Origin: Helicobacter pylori_CU
GTDB lineage: Bacteria; Campylobacterota; Campylobacteria; Campylobacterales; Helicobacteraceae
Reading direction: 5' to 3'
Length of the DNA stretch: 64,000 bases
Assembly: GCF_000259235.1 (NCBI RefSeq)
Contig: NC_017733.1
Span: 930,001 to 994,000 of the forward strand
Shown: in pieces, positions 53,112 to 61,499 of the stretch
How the letters are laid out: each line of letters begins with the position of its first letter
How positions within the stretch are numbered: position 1 is the stretch's first letter
Translations under genes and position numbers: made by a program
Notes under the pieces: model-generated
Databases searched by the model: none
Told to the model about the DNA's origin: nothing
The model's input: the letters and a program-made list of their open reading frames with translations, nothing else

Positions 53112-53187
53112 TTATATGGGGGTGAAAAGATAAAGCGGCTGACTAGAGAGAGAGAGAGAGAAGCGAATTTTTAAGAATAACAACCAT
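53112..53187 (-). other. Short leader frame with (CT)8 tract upstream of the GTPase operon
   Basis: On the minus strand GGAG and ATG (53187) open a frame MVVILKNSLLSLSL, in which LSLSL is encoded by eight CT units (53145-53160); the frame closes at once with TAG after the tract. With nine units it would run to the TAA at 53112; with seven it would end at another nearby stop. Leader peptides with CT tracts encoding LSLSL are typical of phase-variable Hop genes in H. pylori. No outer membrane protein body follows, so this is either a remnant or a leader peptide. Confidence 0.5.
53145..53160. repeat. Dinucleotide tract (AG)8 / (CT)8
   Basis: Eight perfect AG units on the plus strand (CT on minus). 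Such tracts slip during replication in H. pylori and switch frames. Confidence 0.95.
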
Positions 53188-53218
53188 TACAAACTCCTAG
53201 CACCATTTAATGGCTCTC

Positions 53219-53224
53219 ATTATA
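53219..53224 (-). promoter_or_regulatory. -10 box (TATAAT, minus strand) upstream of the CT-tract leader and GTPase operon
   Basis: The minus strand reads TATAAT here, 32 bases before the leader ATG at 53187 and about 190 bases before the GTPase start at 53026. No other good -10 box was seen between it and the GTPase gene. Confidence 0.55.
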
Positions 53225-53308
53225 CTCAATTTTGATACTCTATTCAAGGTTCTTTTTATTAATCAAAAACTCGTTTTTTCTTTCATTTTGATATGGTCAA
53301 ACTTCTTT

Positions 53309-53382
53309 CCTTAAGGGGATGAGGGGGGATTTTGCGATAACCCCCCCTTAACCCCCTTAAAAACCCCCCTATCCCCCAAGAC
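53309..53382. repeat. GC-rich inverted-repeat element downstream of the czn operon
   Basis: TTAAGGGG (53311-53318) pairs with CCCCTTAA (53344-53351), and GGGGGG (53323-53328) with the C7 run at 53341-53347. More C-runs follow to 53382. It resembles the element at 47374-47414 over about 38 bases. On the minus strand it lies 3' of the DUF3240 gene. Confidence 0.6.
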
Positions 53383-53566
53383 CGCTTAAAGAATTATCGC
53401 TTGATTAACATCAAGCTCTTTTGATATTTGATTGCAAAAAATGCTTCAAGCATTTTTATTGCCTTACATTTTATTTGATTGTAGAAATTTTTTATAAAGC
53501 CCGATTTCTTTCTTTTTAGCTCAAACCCTTCCCCCACTTTAAGAAACTATCGCTTAAACAAGTATT
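53383..53566. other. Spacer after the czn operon, with hairpin copy 2
   Basis: No gene was seen. The hairpin AAAAATGCT (53437-53445) with AGCATTTTT (53449-53457) shares both arms with the one at 32743. It probably helps to end the czn transcript. Confidence 0.5.
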
Positions 53567-53848
53567 CTACAACCCATGCGTTTGAGAATAAAACAATTTC
53601 ATTTCTTTAGAAGCGAACTGGTTTTTTAAAGCTTGAGCCAAAGATAAAGCCACTTCATCGCTTAAAAAAAGCTTGAATTTAGCGTAGTCTTTACGCCCGC
53701 TCACCTGCTCTTTTTGGCTTAAAAGCAGCGAAGAAGCGGCGTATTTATAGCATTCCACATAAAAAAAATCATCAAAGCCTTTTTCAAACAAATAATCTAT
53801 TAAAGCGTCTTTCAAGCAAATATCAATATAAATTTCTAAAGCGAGCAT
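53567..53848 (-). CDS. DUF3240-family protein linked to the CznABC pump
   Basis: A 93-residue protein that matches the DUF3240 pattern, a small ferredoxin-like fold found beside heavy-metal RND pumps. Visible text includes LKDALIDYLFEKGFDDFFYV and a C-terminal YSQTHGL. It begins 11 bases after cznA on the same strand, so it should be cotranscribed. Members are thought to sense or tune the pump, possibly in a PII-like manner; this is inference. Corresponds to the HP0968 region. Confidence 0.7.
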   Translation of the reverse strand: MLALEIYIDICLKDALIDYLFEKGFDDFFYVECYKYAASSLLLSQKEQVSGRKDYAKFKLFLSDEVALSLAQALKNQFASKEMKLFYSQTHGL

Positions 53849-53858
53849 GTGAAATCCC

Positions 53859-56800
53859 TTAATTGATTTTAATCTTTTTAGCGATGAGCATGAACATGGG
53901 CGGCAGTAGGAGTAAGGTTAGAGCGCTTGAGGTAACCAAGCCTCCAAGCACCACGATCGCTAAAGGTTTTTGGACTTCTGATCCCACGCTATGAGAAAAT
54001 AATAAAGGGAGCAAACCCAAACCGGCAATGCAAGCGGTCATTAAAACCGGCCTCAAACGCCTTTTAGCGCCCAATAAAACGCATTCTTCTACGCTTTTTC
54101 CTTGCAAGAGAAGCTCTTTAAAATAGCCTATCATCACCACACCGTTTAAAACCGCAATCCCAAAAAGAGCGATAAAGCCCACGCTCGCTGGCACGGAAAT
54201 ATACTCCCCGACCGCAAACAACGCAATAAGCCCTCCAGTAACCGCAAAAGGGATATTCAAAAGAATGAGCAAGGCTAAAGGAATGCTTTTAAAAGTGAAA
54301 AAAAGAATGAAAAAAATCGCTAAGATGCTTAAAGGGATAACGGTGGAAAGCCTTTTATTGGCCCGTTGCTGGTTTTCAAACTGCCCCCCATAAGTGATAT
54401 AGTAGCTAGGAGGGAGCTTGATGTTTTGAGCGATCACTTTTTTAGCCTCTTCTACAAAAGAGTTCAAATCGCGCCCCACCACATTACTGCGAACCACGCT
54501 CATGCGCATTGAATTTTCACGCACGATAGAAACAGGGCCATCCACTTCTTCAATCTTAGCGATAGAAGTGATAGGCACTAAAACGCCATATTTTGAAGTC
54601 AAGGCCAAACTTTTGATTTTAGTGATAGAGCTTGCAAAATCGCTCTCTTGGCGGATCATCACCGGGGTTCGTGAAATCCCTGTAGGGATCACATCCACGA
54701 TCAAACCCTCTAAAGCGGATTTTAAAAACTTGGAAAATTCATCGCTAGTGATCCCCACATCCGCCATCGATTCTTTATTAGGGGTTACATACAAATAATT
54801 CACGCCCTCATTAAGCGTGGTTAAAACTTCACTAGATCCTTTAATCCCTTTTAAAGCTTGCGCGATTTGAAAACTCAATTCATTCAATTCGCTAATATCA
54901 TCTCCAAAAATCTTAACCGCTAAATCCCCCCTAACCCCTGTCAGCATTTCAGAAATCCTCATTTCAATGGGTTGGGTGAAAGAAAAGTTAATCCCCTTAA
55001 AGTCTTTTAAAGAATCCATGATTTTTTCTAATAATTCATCTTTATTTTTCACGCTCCATTCTTTTTTAGGGATGAAAGAAATAAAAGTATCGGTTTGATT
55101 CAATCCCCCTAAATCCAGCCCCAATTCATCGCTCCCTGTGCGCGCGACAATGGTTTTGACTTCTTTGACATGCTTTTTAATCGCGCTCTCAATGTTTAAC
55201 ATGAGATCTTTAGATTGATCTAAAGAAATAGAAGGGGTGGTTTCCACGCTCAAAACCACATCGCCCTCATCTAAAGCGGGCATGAAATTCTTCCCCACAA
55301 AAGGGAATAAAGAAAGGCTTGCGATTAAAAAAACAAACGCTCCTAAAATCACTTTTTTAGGGTTATGCACAAAAAATTCCAATAAAGGGGCGTAGATTCT
55401 GTTTAAAAACCTCGTTAAAAAGGTTTCGCTATGGGGCGTGGCTTTTAAGACAAGAGAGCTCACTACAGGAATGATAGTGATGGATAAAACTAAAGTGCCT
55501 AAAAGTGCATACACAATGCTTTGCGCTAAAGGCCTAAACATCTTGCCCTCTAACCCCTGTAAGGTTAGAATCGGCACAAAAAACACAATAATAATCACCA
55601 CCCCGCTCACCACTGAAACAGCGATTTCTTTGCATGAGCGATAGATCGCATGGAGTTTAGTGGTTTTAGTGTTAGCGCTCAATTTTTCAAAAGCGTTTTC
55701 CACCACCACCACGGCTGAATCAATGAGCATCCCTATAGCGATAATCAACCCCCCTAAGCTCATCAAGTTTAAAGTCAGATCGCTAAACTTGATAAAAATA
55801 AACGCCACAGACAAGCTTAAGGGTAAGATCACCCCCACAGCCACGCTCGCCCTCAAATTCCCTAAAAATAAAAAGAGCGTGATGATGATTAAAACAACGG
55901 CTTCAATGAGGGTTTTAGAAACGGTGGCAATGGCTTTTTGCGTGAATTCAGAGCGATCATAAAAAACATTAATGGACACGCCGCTCGGTAAAAGGGGTTT
56001 TAATTCTTCTAATTTTTGATACACTTGAGTGATGATTTCTTTGGTGTTAGCGTCTTTTAAAGAAAGCACCAAGCCCTCTGTGGTTTCGCCCACGCCATCT
56101 TTAGTAACAAACCCCAAGCGGGTGCGAGACTGGCTGATGACTTTCGCAAAATCCTTAATGTGCAAATGCCCTAAATTCGTGGAAACGGTGATTTTGCCAA
56201 TGTCTTCTAAACTCAAAGAAGCGGTTTGGATTTTGACTAAAAAGGTTTCGCCATCTCTATCCACGCGCCCCGCTCCGCTGTTTCTTAAATTCACTCTCAC
56301 AGCCGATTCTAAATCAGAAATGCTCACCCCAAGCCTTGCCATGTCGTTAAAATCCGGCACAATCACAAACGCCCTGCTAAAGCCTCCAATGGAATTGACA
56401 TCCGCCACACCGCTAATCATTCTTAATTGTGGGCGGATCACAAAGTCTAAAAGCTGTCGTTTTTCTATCTCGGTGATATTGCCATCAATGGTGAACATAA
56501 AGATGTCTGATAGCGGCGTAACAATGGGCGCCATGCCCCCTTCAACCCCCACGGGTAAATCTTTCATCACGCTGCTCAAGCGCTCATTGACAATGTTTCT
56601 CGCTAAATAAATATCCACGCTGTCATCAAAATCTATCGTGATGTCTGAAATAGAATATTTTGAAATACTTCTTAAAGATTTTTGCCCCTTTAAGCCTAAA
56701 AGCTCCAATTCTAAAGGGCGCACGATGTTGTTTTCCATTTCTTCAGGGCTAGAGCCGGGGAGTTTTAAAATGATTTTAACTTGAGTGGGCGAAATATCTG

Positions 56801-56921
56801 GGAAAGCGTCCACTGGAGTGTTGATAAAACTATAAGTCCCAAAAAATAAAATAAGAATCGCGCCAACAATCACGATCACTCTTTGGCGTAAGGAAAATTC
56901 AATGATAGAAGCGAGCATCAT
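53859..56921 (-). CDS. cznA: Cadmium-zinc-nickel efflux RND pump CznA
   Basis: The inner membrane pump of the CznCBA system, exporting cadmium, zinc and nickel and supporting nickel balance for urease. The 1020 residues have the HME-RND layout: TM1, a large periplasmic loop, TM2-6, a second loop and TM8-12. The family motif LIDSAVVVVENAFEKL lies at about residue 400 in TM4, and FMPALDEGDVVLSVE in the second loop. It corresponds to HP0969. Its ATG overlaps the cznB stop. No premature stop was seen. Confidence 0.95.
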   Translation of the reverse strand: MMLASIIEFSLRQRVIVIVGAILILFFGTYSFINTPVDAFPDISPTQVKIILKLPGSSPEEMENNIVRPLELELLGLKGQKSLRSISKYSISDITIDFDDSVDIYLARNIVNERLSSVMKDLPVGVEGGMAPIVTPLSDIFMFTIDGNITEIEKRQLLDFVIRPQLRMISGVADVNSIGGFSRAFVIVPDFNDMARLGVSISDLESAVRVNLRNSGAGRVDRDGETFLVKIQTASLSLEDIGKITVSTNLGHLHIKDFAKVISQSRTRLGFVTKDGVGETTEGLVLSLKDANTKEIITQVYQKLEELKPLLPSGVSINVFYDRSEFTQKAIATVSKTLIEAVVLIIITLFLFLGNLRASVAVGVILPLSLSVAFIFIKFSDLTLNLMSLGGLIIAIGMLIDSAVVVVENAFEKLSANTKTTKLHAIYRSCKEIAVSVVSGVVIIIVFFVPILTLQGLEGKMFRPLAQSIVYALLGTLVLSITIIPVVSSLVLKATPHSETFLTRFLNRIYAPLLEFFVHNPKKVILGAFVFLIASLSLFPFVGKNFMPALDEGDVVLSVETTPSISLDQSKDLMLNIESAIKKHVKEVKTIVARTGSDELGLDLGGLNQTDTFISFIPKKEWSVKNKDELLEKIMDSLKDFKGINFSFTQPIEMRISEMLTGVRGDLAVKIFGDDISELNELSFQIAQALKGIKGSSEVLTTLNEGVNYLYVTPNKESMADVGITSDEFSKFLKSALEGLIVDVIPTGISRTPVMIRQESDFASSITKIKSLALTSKYGVLVPITSIAKIEEVDGPVSIVRENSMRMSVVRSNVVGRDLNSFVEEAKKVIAQNIKLPPSYYITYGGQFENQQRANKRLSTVIPLSILAIFFILFFTFKSIPLALLILLNIPFAVTGGLIALFAVGEYISVPASVGFIALFGIAVLNGVVMIGYFKELLLQGKSVEECVLLGAKRRLRPVLMTACIAGLGLLPLLFSHSVGSEVQKPLAIVVLGGLVTSSALTLLLLPPMFMLIAKKIKIN

Positions 56922-57997
56922 TCTTCCCCTAAATTGTTGATCATGCCTTTTAACCCTATCAATGACCCCACTGCCACGCTGTCATTAGGGTGTAAATTTT
57001 GAGCGTTCACGATAAAAATCTTGCTGCGCTCTTCTAAAACTTGAACCACCACAGGCCTAAAACCTTTAGGCGTTCTCACAAACACTAAGTAATCTTTCCC
57101 GTTTCTGATTAAAGCGTTTGAAGGGATTAAAACCGAGTCTTTGGGTTGAGAGCCTTGAATATACATTTCTACCATTTCCCCCACATGGTAATTGCCCTCA
57201 TCTAATAAAGCGGTGGCTAAAATCGTGTTAGAGCCTTTGTCTAACACCACCGAAACGCTTTGGATTTTCCCGATTTTTTCCCCCTCTTCATTATAGACTG
57301 GTGAATCCCTTTTAATGGATTTAGAAACGCCTACAGGCAATTTGATTTGAGCGATTAAATCATCGCTTTTTGAAATACGCACATAACTAGTGAAAGCTAA
57401 AATCTTCTCGCCCACATTTTTAGGCGCTAACGCTAAAAGACCGCCATCTCTAGCCACAATCCTAAAACCATACTGCCCTTTAGGGTTTTTAGGATCCACG
57501 CCAAAGCTTTTAAAAGTGGATTCTAGTTGATTGACTTTTAAGCCCATTTCTTCACTGGCTAGAAAGCTCGTTTGATACTCCCTTTTAGGGATCACCCCCG
57601 CCCTATAAAGCTCTAAATCTTTTTTAGTAATATCTTTAGCGATTTTTAATTTATTTTGGTTGTTTTGCAATTCAAAATACAAATTGCTCAAATCAATAGA
57701 GCTCACTTCACAGATCGCATCTCCAGCCTTCACCTGCTCGCCCTCTCTTTTATAAACAGCGACCACAGACGCATCAAAACTCAAACTCTGCACTACAGAG
57801 CTTTTACTATCAAAATCAATATAAGCGTTAAAAGGAAGCCCTTTACTAAAGATTTCTTTATCTAATTTAATCACCTTTAACCCCATGGGTTGCAAGTTTT
57901 TTTCTTCTAAAACGATTTCTGGATACTCTTTGGCTTTTAAAGAAACACCCATTAAAAAAACGCTTATCAACGTAAGCCACCATAACGCCCGCTTCAA
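56918..57997 (-). CDS. cznB: Membrane fusion protein CznB
   Basis: The periplasmic adaptor between CznA and CznC. The 359 residues have a signal peptide (MKRALWWLTLISVFLMGVSLKA), a biotinyl-lipoyl-like barrel (VVAVYKREGEQVKAGDAICEV, about residues 79-99), a helical hairpin and a C-terminal beta domain. It corresponds to HP0970. It overlaps both neighbours by four bases, typical of a translationally coupled operon. Confidence 0.94.
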   Translation of the reverse strand: MKRALWWLTLISVFLMGVSLKAKEYPEIVLEEKNLQPMGLKVIKLDKEIFSKGLPFNAYIDFDSKSSVVQSLSFDASVVAVYKREGEQVKAGDAICEVSSIDLSNLYFELQNNQNKLKIAKDITKKDLELYRAGVIPKREYQTSFLASEEMGLKVNQLESTFKSFGVDPKNPKGQYGFRIVARDGGLLALAPKNVGEKILAFTSYVRISKSDDLIAQIKLPVGVSKSIKRDSPVYNEEGEKIGKIQSVSVVLDKGSNTILATALLDEGNYHVGEMVEMYIQGSQPKDSVLIPSNALIRNGKDYLVFVRTPKGFRPVVVQVLEERSKIFIVNAQNLHPNDSVAVGSLIGLKGMINNLGEE

Positions 57998-59310
57998 TGC
58001 AATTCTCCTAATCTGGTCAAGCTCTCCCCTAAAGTCTCTTCTAAAAGCGCGCTAATATCAATGTATTCAATCTTGGCTTCCGCTAGAGTGATGAGGGCGT
58101 CCATGTAAGAATTTTGATAAATCAAGTATTCAAAAAGCCCGATTTTTTGGGCTTCATAAGCGATGCGCCCCATTTCCATCAAACGCTTCTTATTGGCAAT
58201 GGCTTCTTTTTGGGTTTCAATGTATGCTTCTTTGGTTTTGAGCTGGTTTAAGTAGGAGTTGGCGTTGATTCTAATGTTTCGTTTCATCACTTCATTTTGC
58301 GCGAGCGTCCCGCTTTGCAAATCCAAGAATTTACGCTTTTGATAGATGTTTTTAGGCGTTACCGGCAAAGGGATACGCACTTCTACAGAAAGATTAGTGG
58401 AAGAGTTATAGCTTTCAGAGCCAATCCCGAATTCAAATGCATTAAACACATCTCTATTAGCCAATTTCGCGTTCACCTGATAATCTTTAGCCGTTAGATC
58501 CAAAATATCCACATACAACGAGCGATCCAATTTAAACTTTAAAGCTTCAGGCTCTAATCGCACATATTCAAAATCCAAACCGATCACCTTGACATCATGC
58601 AAATGGTCTAAATAAGTGTCAAAATGCGCCCCCTCTTTGACCGGCTCCATAATCGCTAGCATCGTGTCTAGCATTTTTTCTAAATCTATGAGTTTGGTTT
58701 CCACATTGGTTTTAGCGAGTTTGGATTCCAAATAAGAATTATTGAAGTTGATATAATCTTTTTCGCTCATGCTGCCGGCTTTGACTTTTTCTTTAGCGAT
58801 TTTGAGCTGCGAATAAAAGTTCGCTTCTCGTTGCACATACACCTGATACTTTTCTTTAGTCATCACATAAGTCAAATAAAGGCGTTTAGCGCCAATAAAA
58901 GCGAGATTTTTATTCAATTGATAGCTTTTATCGTATTGAATGGTTTTAATAGAAAGGCTTTTGGATAAAAGCGAACTCACCCATGGGAGCTTGGGTCTTA
59001 CCACTAAAAGGGTTCTGGGTTGCGCTTCTACAATGCCTTGGAAGTTTTTCACCATAGAAGTTTCATTCTCAATGTAAGGGAAATCCCAAGCATTCACGGA
59101 GCGTTGCTCATTCAAACGGCTTTTAAAATCGGCTTTTTTGCCGATCAGCTCCATAGAGTTGGTTTCCACTTCTTTAAAAAACTCTTGCAGGGTAAAGATT
59201 TTCGCGCTAAGCATGCCCGCACTAAACATGCTCATTAAAAAAGTTACCCCCAAAAAACGCTGGACTTTGCGTTTGATAGCATTAAATCGCAATTTCTTTA
59301 ATATCCCCAA
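57994..59310 (-). CDS. cznC: Outer membrane channel CznC
   Basis: The TolC-like outer membrane factor of the metal pump. The 438 residues begin with a lysine-rich N-region and a hydrophobic signal (FLGVTFLMSMFSAGMLSA), then long helical repeats typical of outer membrane efflux proteins, such as the KEAIANKKRLMEMGRIAYEA hairpin near residue 370. It corresponds to HP0971. The start at 59310 lies inside the end of glyS (29-base overlap); internal Met codons could also serve. It is the first gene of cznCBA. Confidence 0.92.
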   Translation of the reverse strand: MGILKKLRFNAIKRKVQRFLGVTFLMSMFSAGMLSAKIFTLQEFFKEVETNSMELIGKKADFKSRLNEQRSVNAWDFPYIENETSMVKNFQGIVEAQPRTLLVVRPKLPWVSSLLSKSLSIKTIQYDKSYQLNKNLAFIGAKRLYLTYVMTKEKYQVYVQREANFYSQLKIAKEKVKAGSMSEKDYINFNNSYLESKLAKTNVETKLIDLEKMLDTMLAIMEPVKEGAHFDTYLDHLHDVKVIGLDFEYVRLEPEALKFKLDRSLYVDILDLTAKDYQVNAKLANRDVFNAFEFGIGSESYNSSTNLSVEVRIPLPVTPKNIYQKRKFLDLQSGTLAQNEVMKRNIRINANSYLNQLKTKEAYIETQKEAIANKKRLMEMGRIAYEAQKIGLFEYLIYQNSYMDALITLAEAKIEYIDISALLEETLGESLTRLGELH

Positions 59311-61387
59311 TTTCTAAGAAACTTTGATACACGCCCCACAAGAAATTTTTACGATTTTTTTGGATTTCTATATCTTTATCCATCACTAACACGCTTTTAA
59401 AATATTCTTCCAAAGGCGCATGCAAACTGAAATAAGCCTCTATTTTGCTATCCAAACTCTCAAAAGCGCTCATTTTGATCGCGTTGAACGCTTCAAAAAG
59501 GGCATGCTCTTGCGATTCTTTGAAAAGATGGGTAGAAAACTCGCTTTTCTCGTTAGGGTTTCTGTCTTTATTGATATTGGCTAAGCGTTTGAAAGCGCTA
59601 AAAAGCAACTCTTTTTTTTGAGCGTTCTTGGGATCGTCTAAAAAGCGTTTTAAGGCTTTGACTTTTTGAATGATTTTAACAATGTCTCGCTCGTTGGTGT
59701 TTAACACGCTCCTTATAATAGAGGGGTTACAATCTATTAAATTATGAAAGCGTTCCAGTAAAAACTTTTCTAAAACCTCTAAATCAAAGCTTTGATAAAC
59801 GGCCACTTTTTGAAAAAGGTTTTTTAAATCCGCTTTTAAATCAAATTCTAACCCGTAATGCACGATGATTTTCAATAGCCCAAAACTCAAGCGCCTTAAA
59901 GCAAAAGGATCTTTAGATCCGCTAGGGATTTTACCCACGCTAAAAAGAGAAAACAGGCTGTCTAATTTCAAGCTCAAAGCCACGATTGCACTAAAAACGC
60001 TAGAGGGCAAGGGGGCGTTTTCGCTTGCGGGCAGATACTGCTCTTTCAAGCTCAAAGCGACTAACTCGTTTTCATTTTGTTTCAAAGCGTAGTAATAGCC
60101 CATGATCCCTTGAAGTTCGCTAAATTCATACACCACTTCACTGAGTAAATCCGCCTTAGCGATTTGAACGGCTCTTTTAACCAACTCAAGGGCTTTTTCT
60201 AAAGGCATGTTTAAAGATGAAAGGTATTTTTGCGTCAAGTATTGAGCGATGATTGATTCTCGCTCCATTTTATCTTTTAAAGTCCCTAAACCTTGCACAA
60301 AAACCACGCTCTCTAAAGGGGCGTTATCTAAAGGCTTTTTAAGATCGTTTTCATAAAAGAAAACCGCATCGCTCAAACGGGCTTTTAAAACCTTTTGATT
60401 GCCTAAAATGATTTTTTGCTTGTCTTTATTGATAGCGTTGCTCACCACAATAAAGCCGTTATGCAATGTTGGGCTTTCTTCTTGGCTTTTTTGACAAAAG
60501 GCTGCAAAATAGCGCTGGTTTTCTTTCATGGAGGTGGTGATGATTTCACTGGGTAATTTTAAAAACGCCTTGTCAAACTCCCCAAAAAGCGCGCTGGGGT
60601 ATTCCGTGATCGCTACAATCTCATCTAATAGATCTTTGTCTATTTCTACGATGATGTGGTGCTTTGTTTCTAGCTCTTTGATTTCTTGTAAGATTTTAGC
60701 TTCGCGCTTTTTAGGGTCTAAAATGACATGGTTTTTTTCTAAAACTTCAAAATACGCCTTAGGGCTATCCACCTGGATAAAATCAAAACCCTCTTGTCGG
60801 TGCGCTTTGGTGGCTTGCTTAGTTTTAAAACCATACTCTTTAACTTCAATATCGTTAAAATTTTCCCCATTAAACAACACGCAAATATTATGAATGGGCC
60901 TGATAAAGCTTTTTTCCACATTGCCCCAACGCATGGACTTCCCGAAATTCAAACCCTCTAAAAACTCTAACACAATGGGCATGATCAGATCTTTTGTGGG
61001 CTCTTTTTCATGGATTTTAGCGTGATAAAGCACTTCTTTATTGTTTTTAAACGCCGTTTGGAAATTTTGGGGATCCTTTAGTCCTAATTTTTGATAAAAC
61101 CCTAAACCTAGAGCGTTCAGCCCTTGCGTTTTATCTTGATGATTGCATGCGATTTTAACCGGAGGCCCAAAAAATTCCTCTTTAGTTTCTTGGGTTAAAA
61201 GAGGAAAGTCTTTGATAAACAAACACAAGCGCCTAGGGGTGTAAAAAACCTCTATATTTCCCACTTCTAAAGCGCGTTTTTGAAAAAGAGCGTGGAGTTT
61301 TTTAGGCATTTCTTTATATTCATTCAACAACGCTTGCGCGGGCAATTCTTCAACTAAAATCTCTACTAACAATTCATCTGAATGCAA
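59282..61387 (-). CDS. glyS: Glycyl-tRNA synthetase beta subunit
   Basis: The beta chain of glycyl-tRNA synthetase binds tRNA-Gly. The 701-residue protein starts SDELLVEILVEELPAQAL, has FGKSMRWGNVEKSFIRPI (about residues 153-170), the FGEFDKAFLKLPSEII block and the anticodon-binding-like C-terminal KDPFALRRLSFGLLKIIV. It corresponds to HP0972. It overlaps the start of cznC, so the metal pump genes may be read from the glyS promoter as well as their own. glyQ is about 13 kb away in this window. Confidence 0.96.
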   Translation of the reverse strand: MHSDELLVEILVEELPAQALLNEYKEMPKKLHALFQKRALEVGNIEVFYTPRRLCLFIKDFPLLTQETKEEFFGPPVKIACNHQDKTQGLNALGLGFYQKLGLKDPQNFQTAFKNNKEVLYHAKIHEKEPTKDLIMPIVLEFLEGLNFGKSMRWGNVEKSFIRPIHNICVLFNGENFNDIEVKEYGFKTKQATKAHRQEGFDFIQVDSPKAYFEVLEKNHVILDPKKREAKILQEIKELETKHHIIVEIDKDLLDEIVAITEYPSALFGEFDKAFLKLPSEIITTSMKENQRYFAAFCQKSQEESPTLHNGFIVVSNAINKDKQKIILGNQKVLKARLSDAVFFYENDLKKPLDNAPLESVVFVQGLGTLKDKMERESIIAQYLTQKYLSSLNMPLEKALELVKRAVQIAKADLLSEVVYEFSELQGIMGYYYALKQNENELVALSLKEQYLPASENAPLPSSVFSAIVALSLKLDSLFSLFSVGKIPSGSKDPFALRRLSFGLLKIIVHYGLEFDLKADLKNLFQKVAVYQSFDLEVLEKFLLERFHNLIDCNPSIIRSVLNTNERDIVKIIQKVKALKRFLDDPKNAQKKELLFSAFKRLANINKDRNPNEKSEFSTHLFKESQEHALFEAFNAIKMSAFESLDSKIEAYFSLHAPLEEYFKSVLVMDKDIEIQKNRKNFLWGVYQSFLEIGDIKEIAI

Positions 61388-61443
61388 AATCTCAATTCTC
61401 CCTAAAAAACAAAATCACTTTTAAGACTAAATCATGTTAGAAT

Positions 61444-61449
61444 TATACT
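61444..61449 (+). promoter_or_regulatory. -10 box (TATACT) of the SLT-like gene
   Basis: TATACT lies 51 bases upstream of the TTG start at 61500, in the 112-base gap between divergent glyS and this gene. Confidence 0.5.
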
Positions 61450-61499
61450 TGAATTTATTTTTAGTTTAGTTTATTTTTTAAATACAAAAGGTAGGCGTT

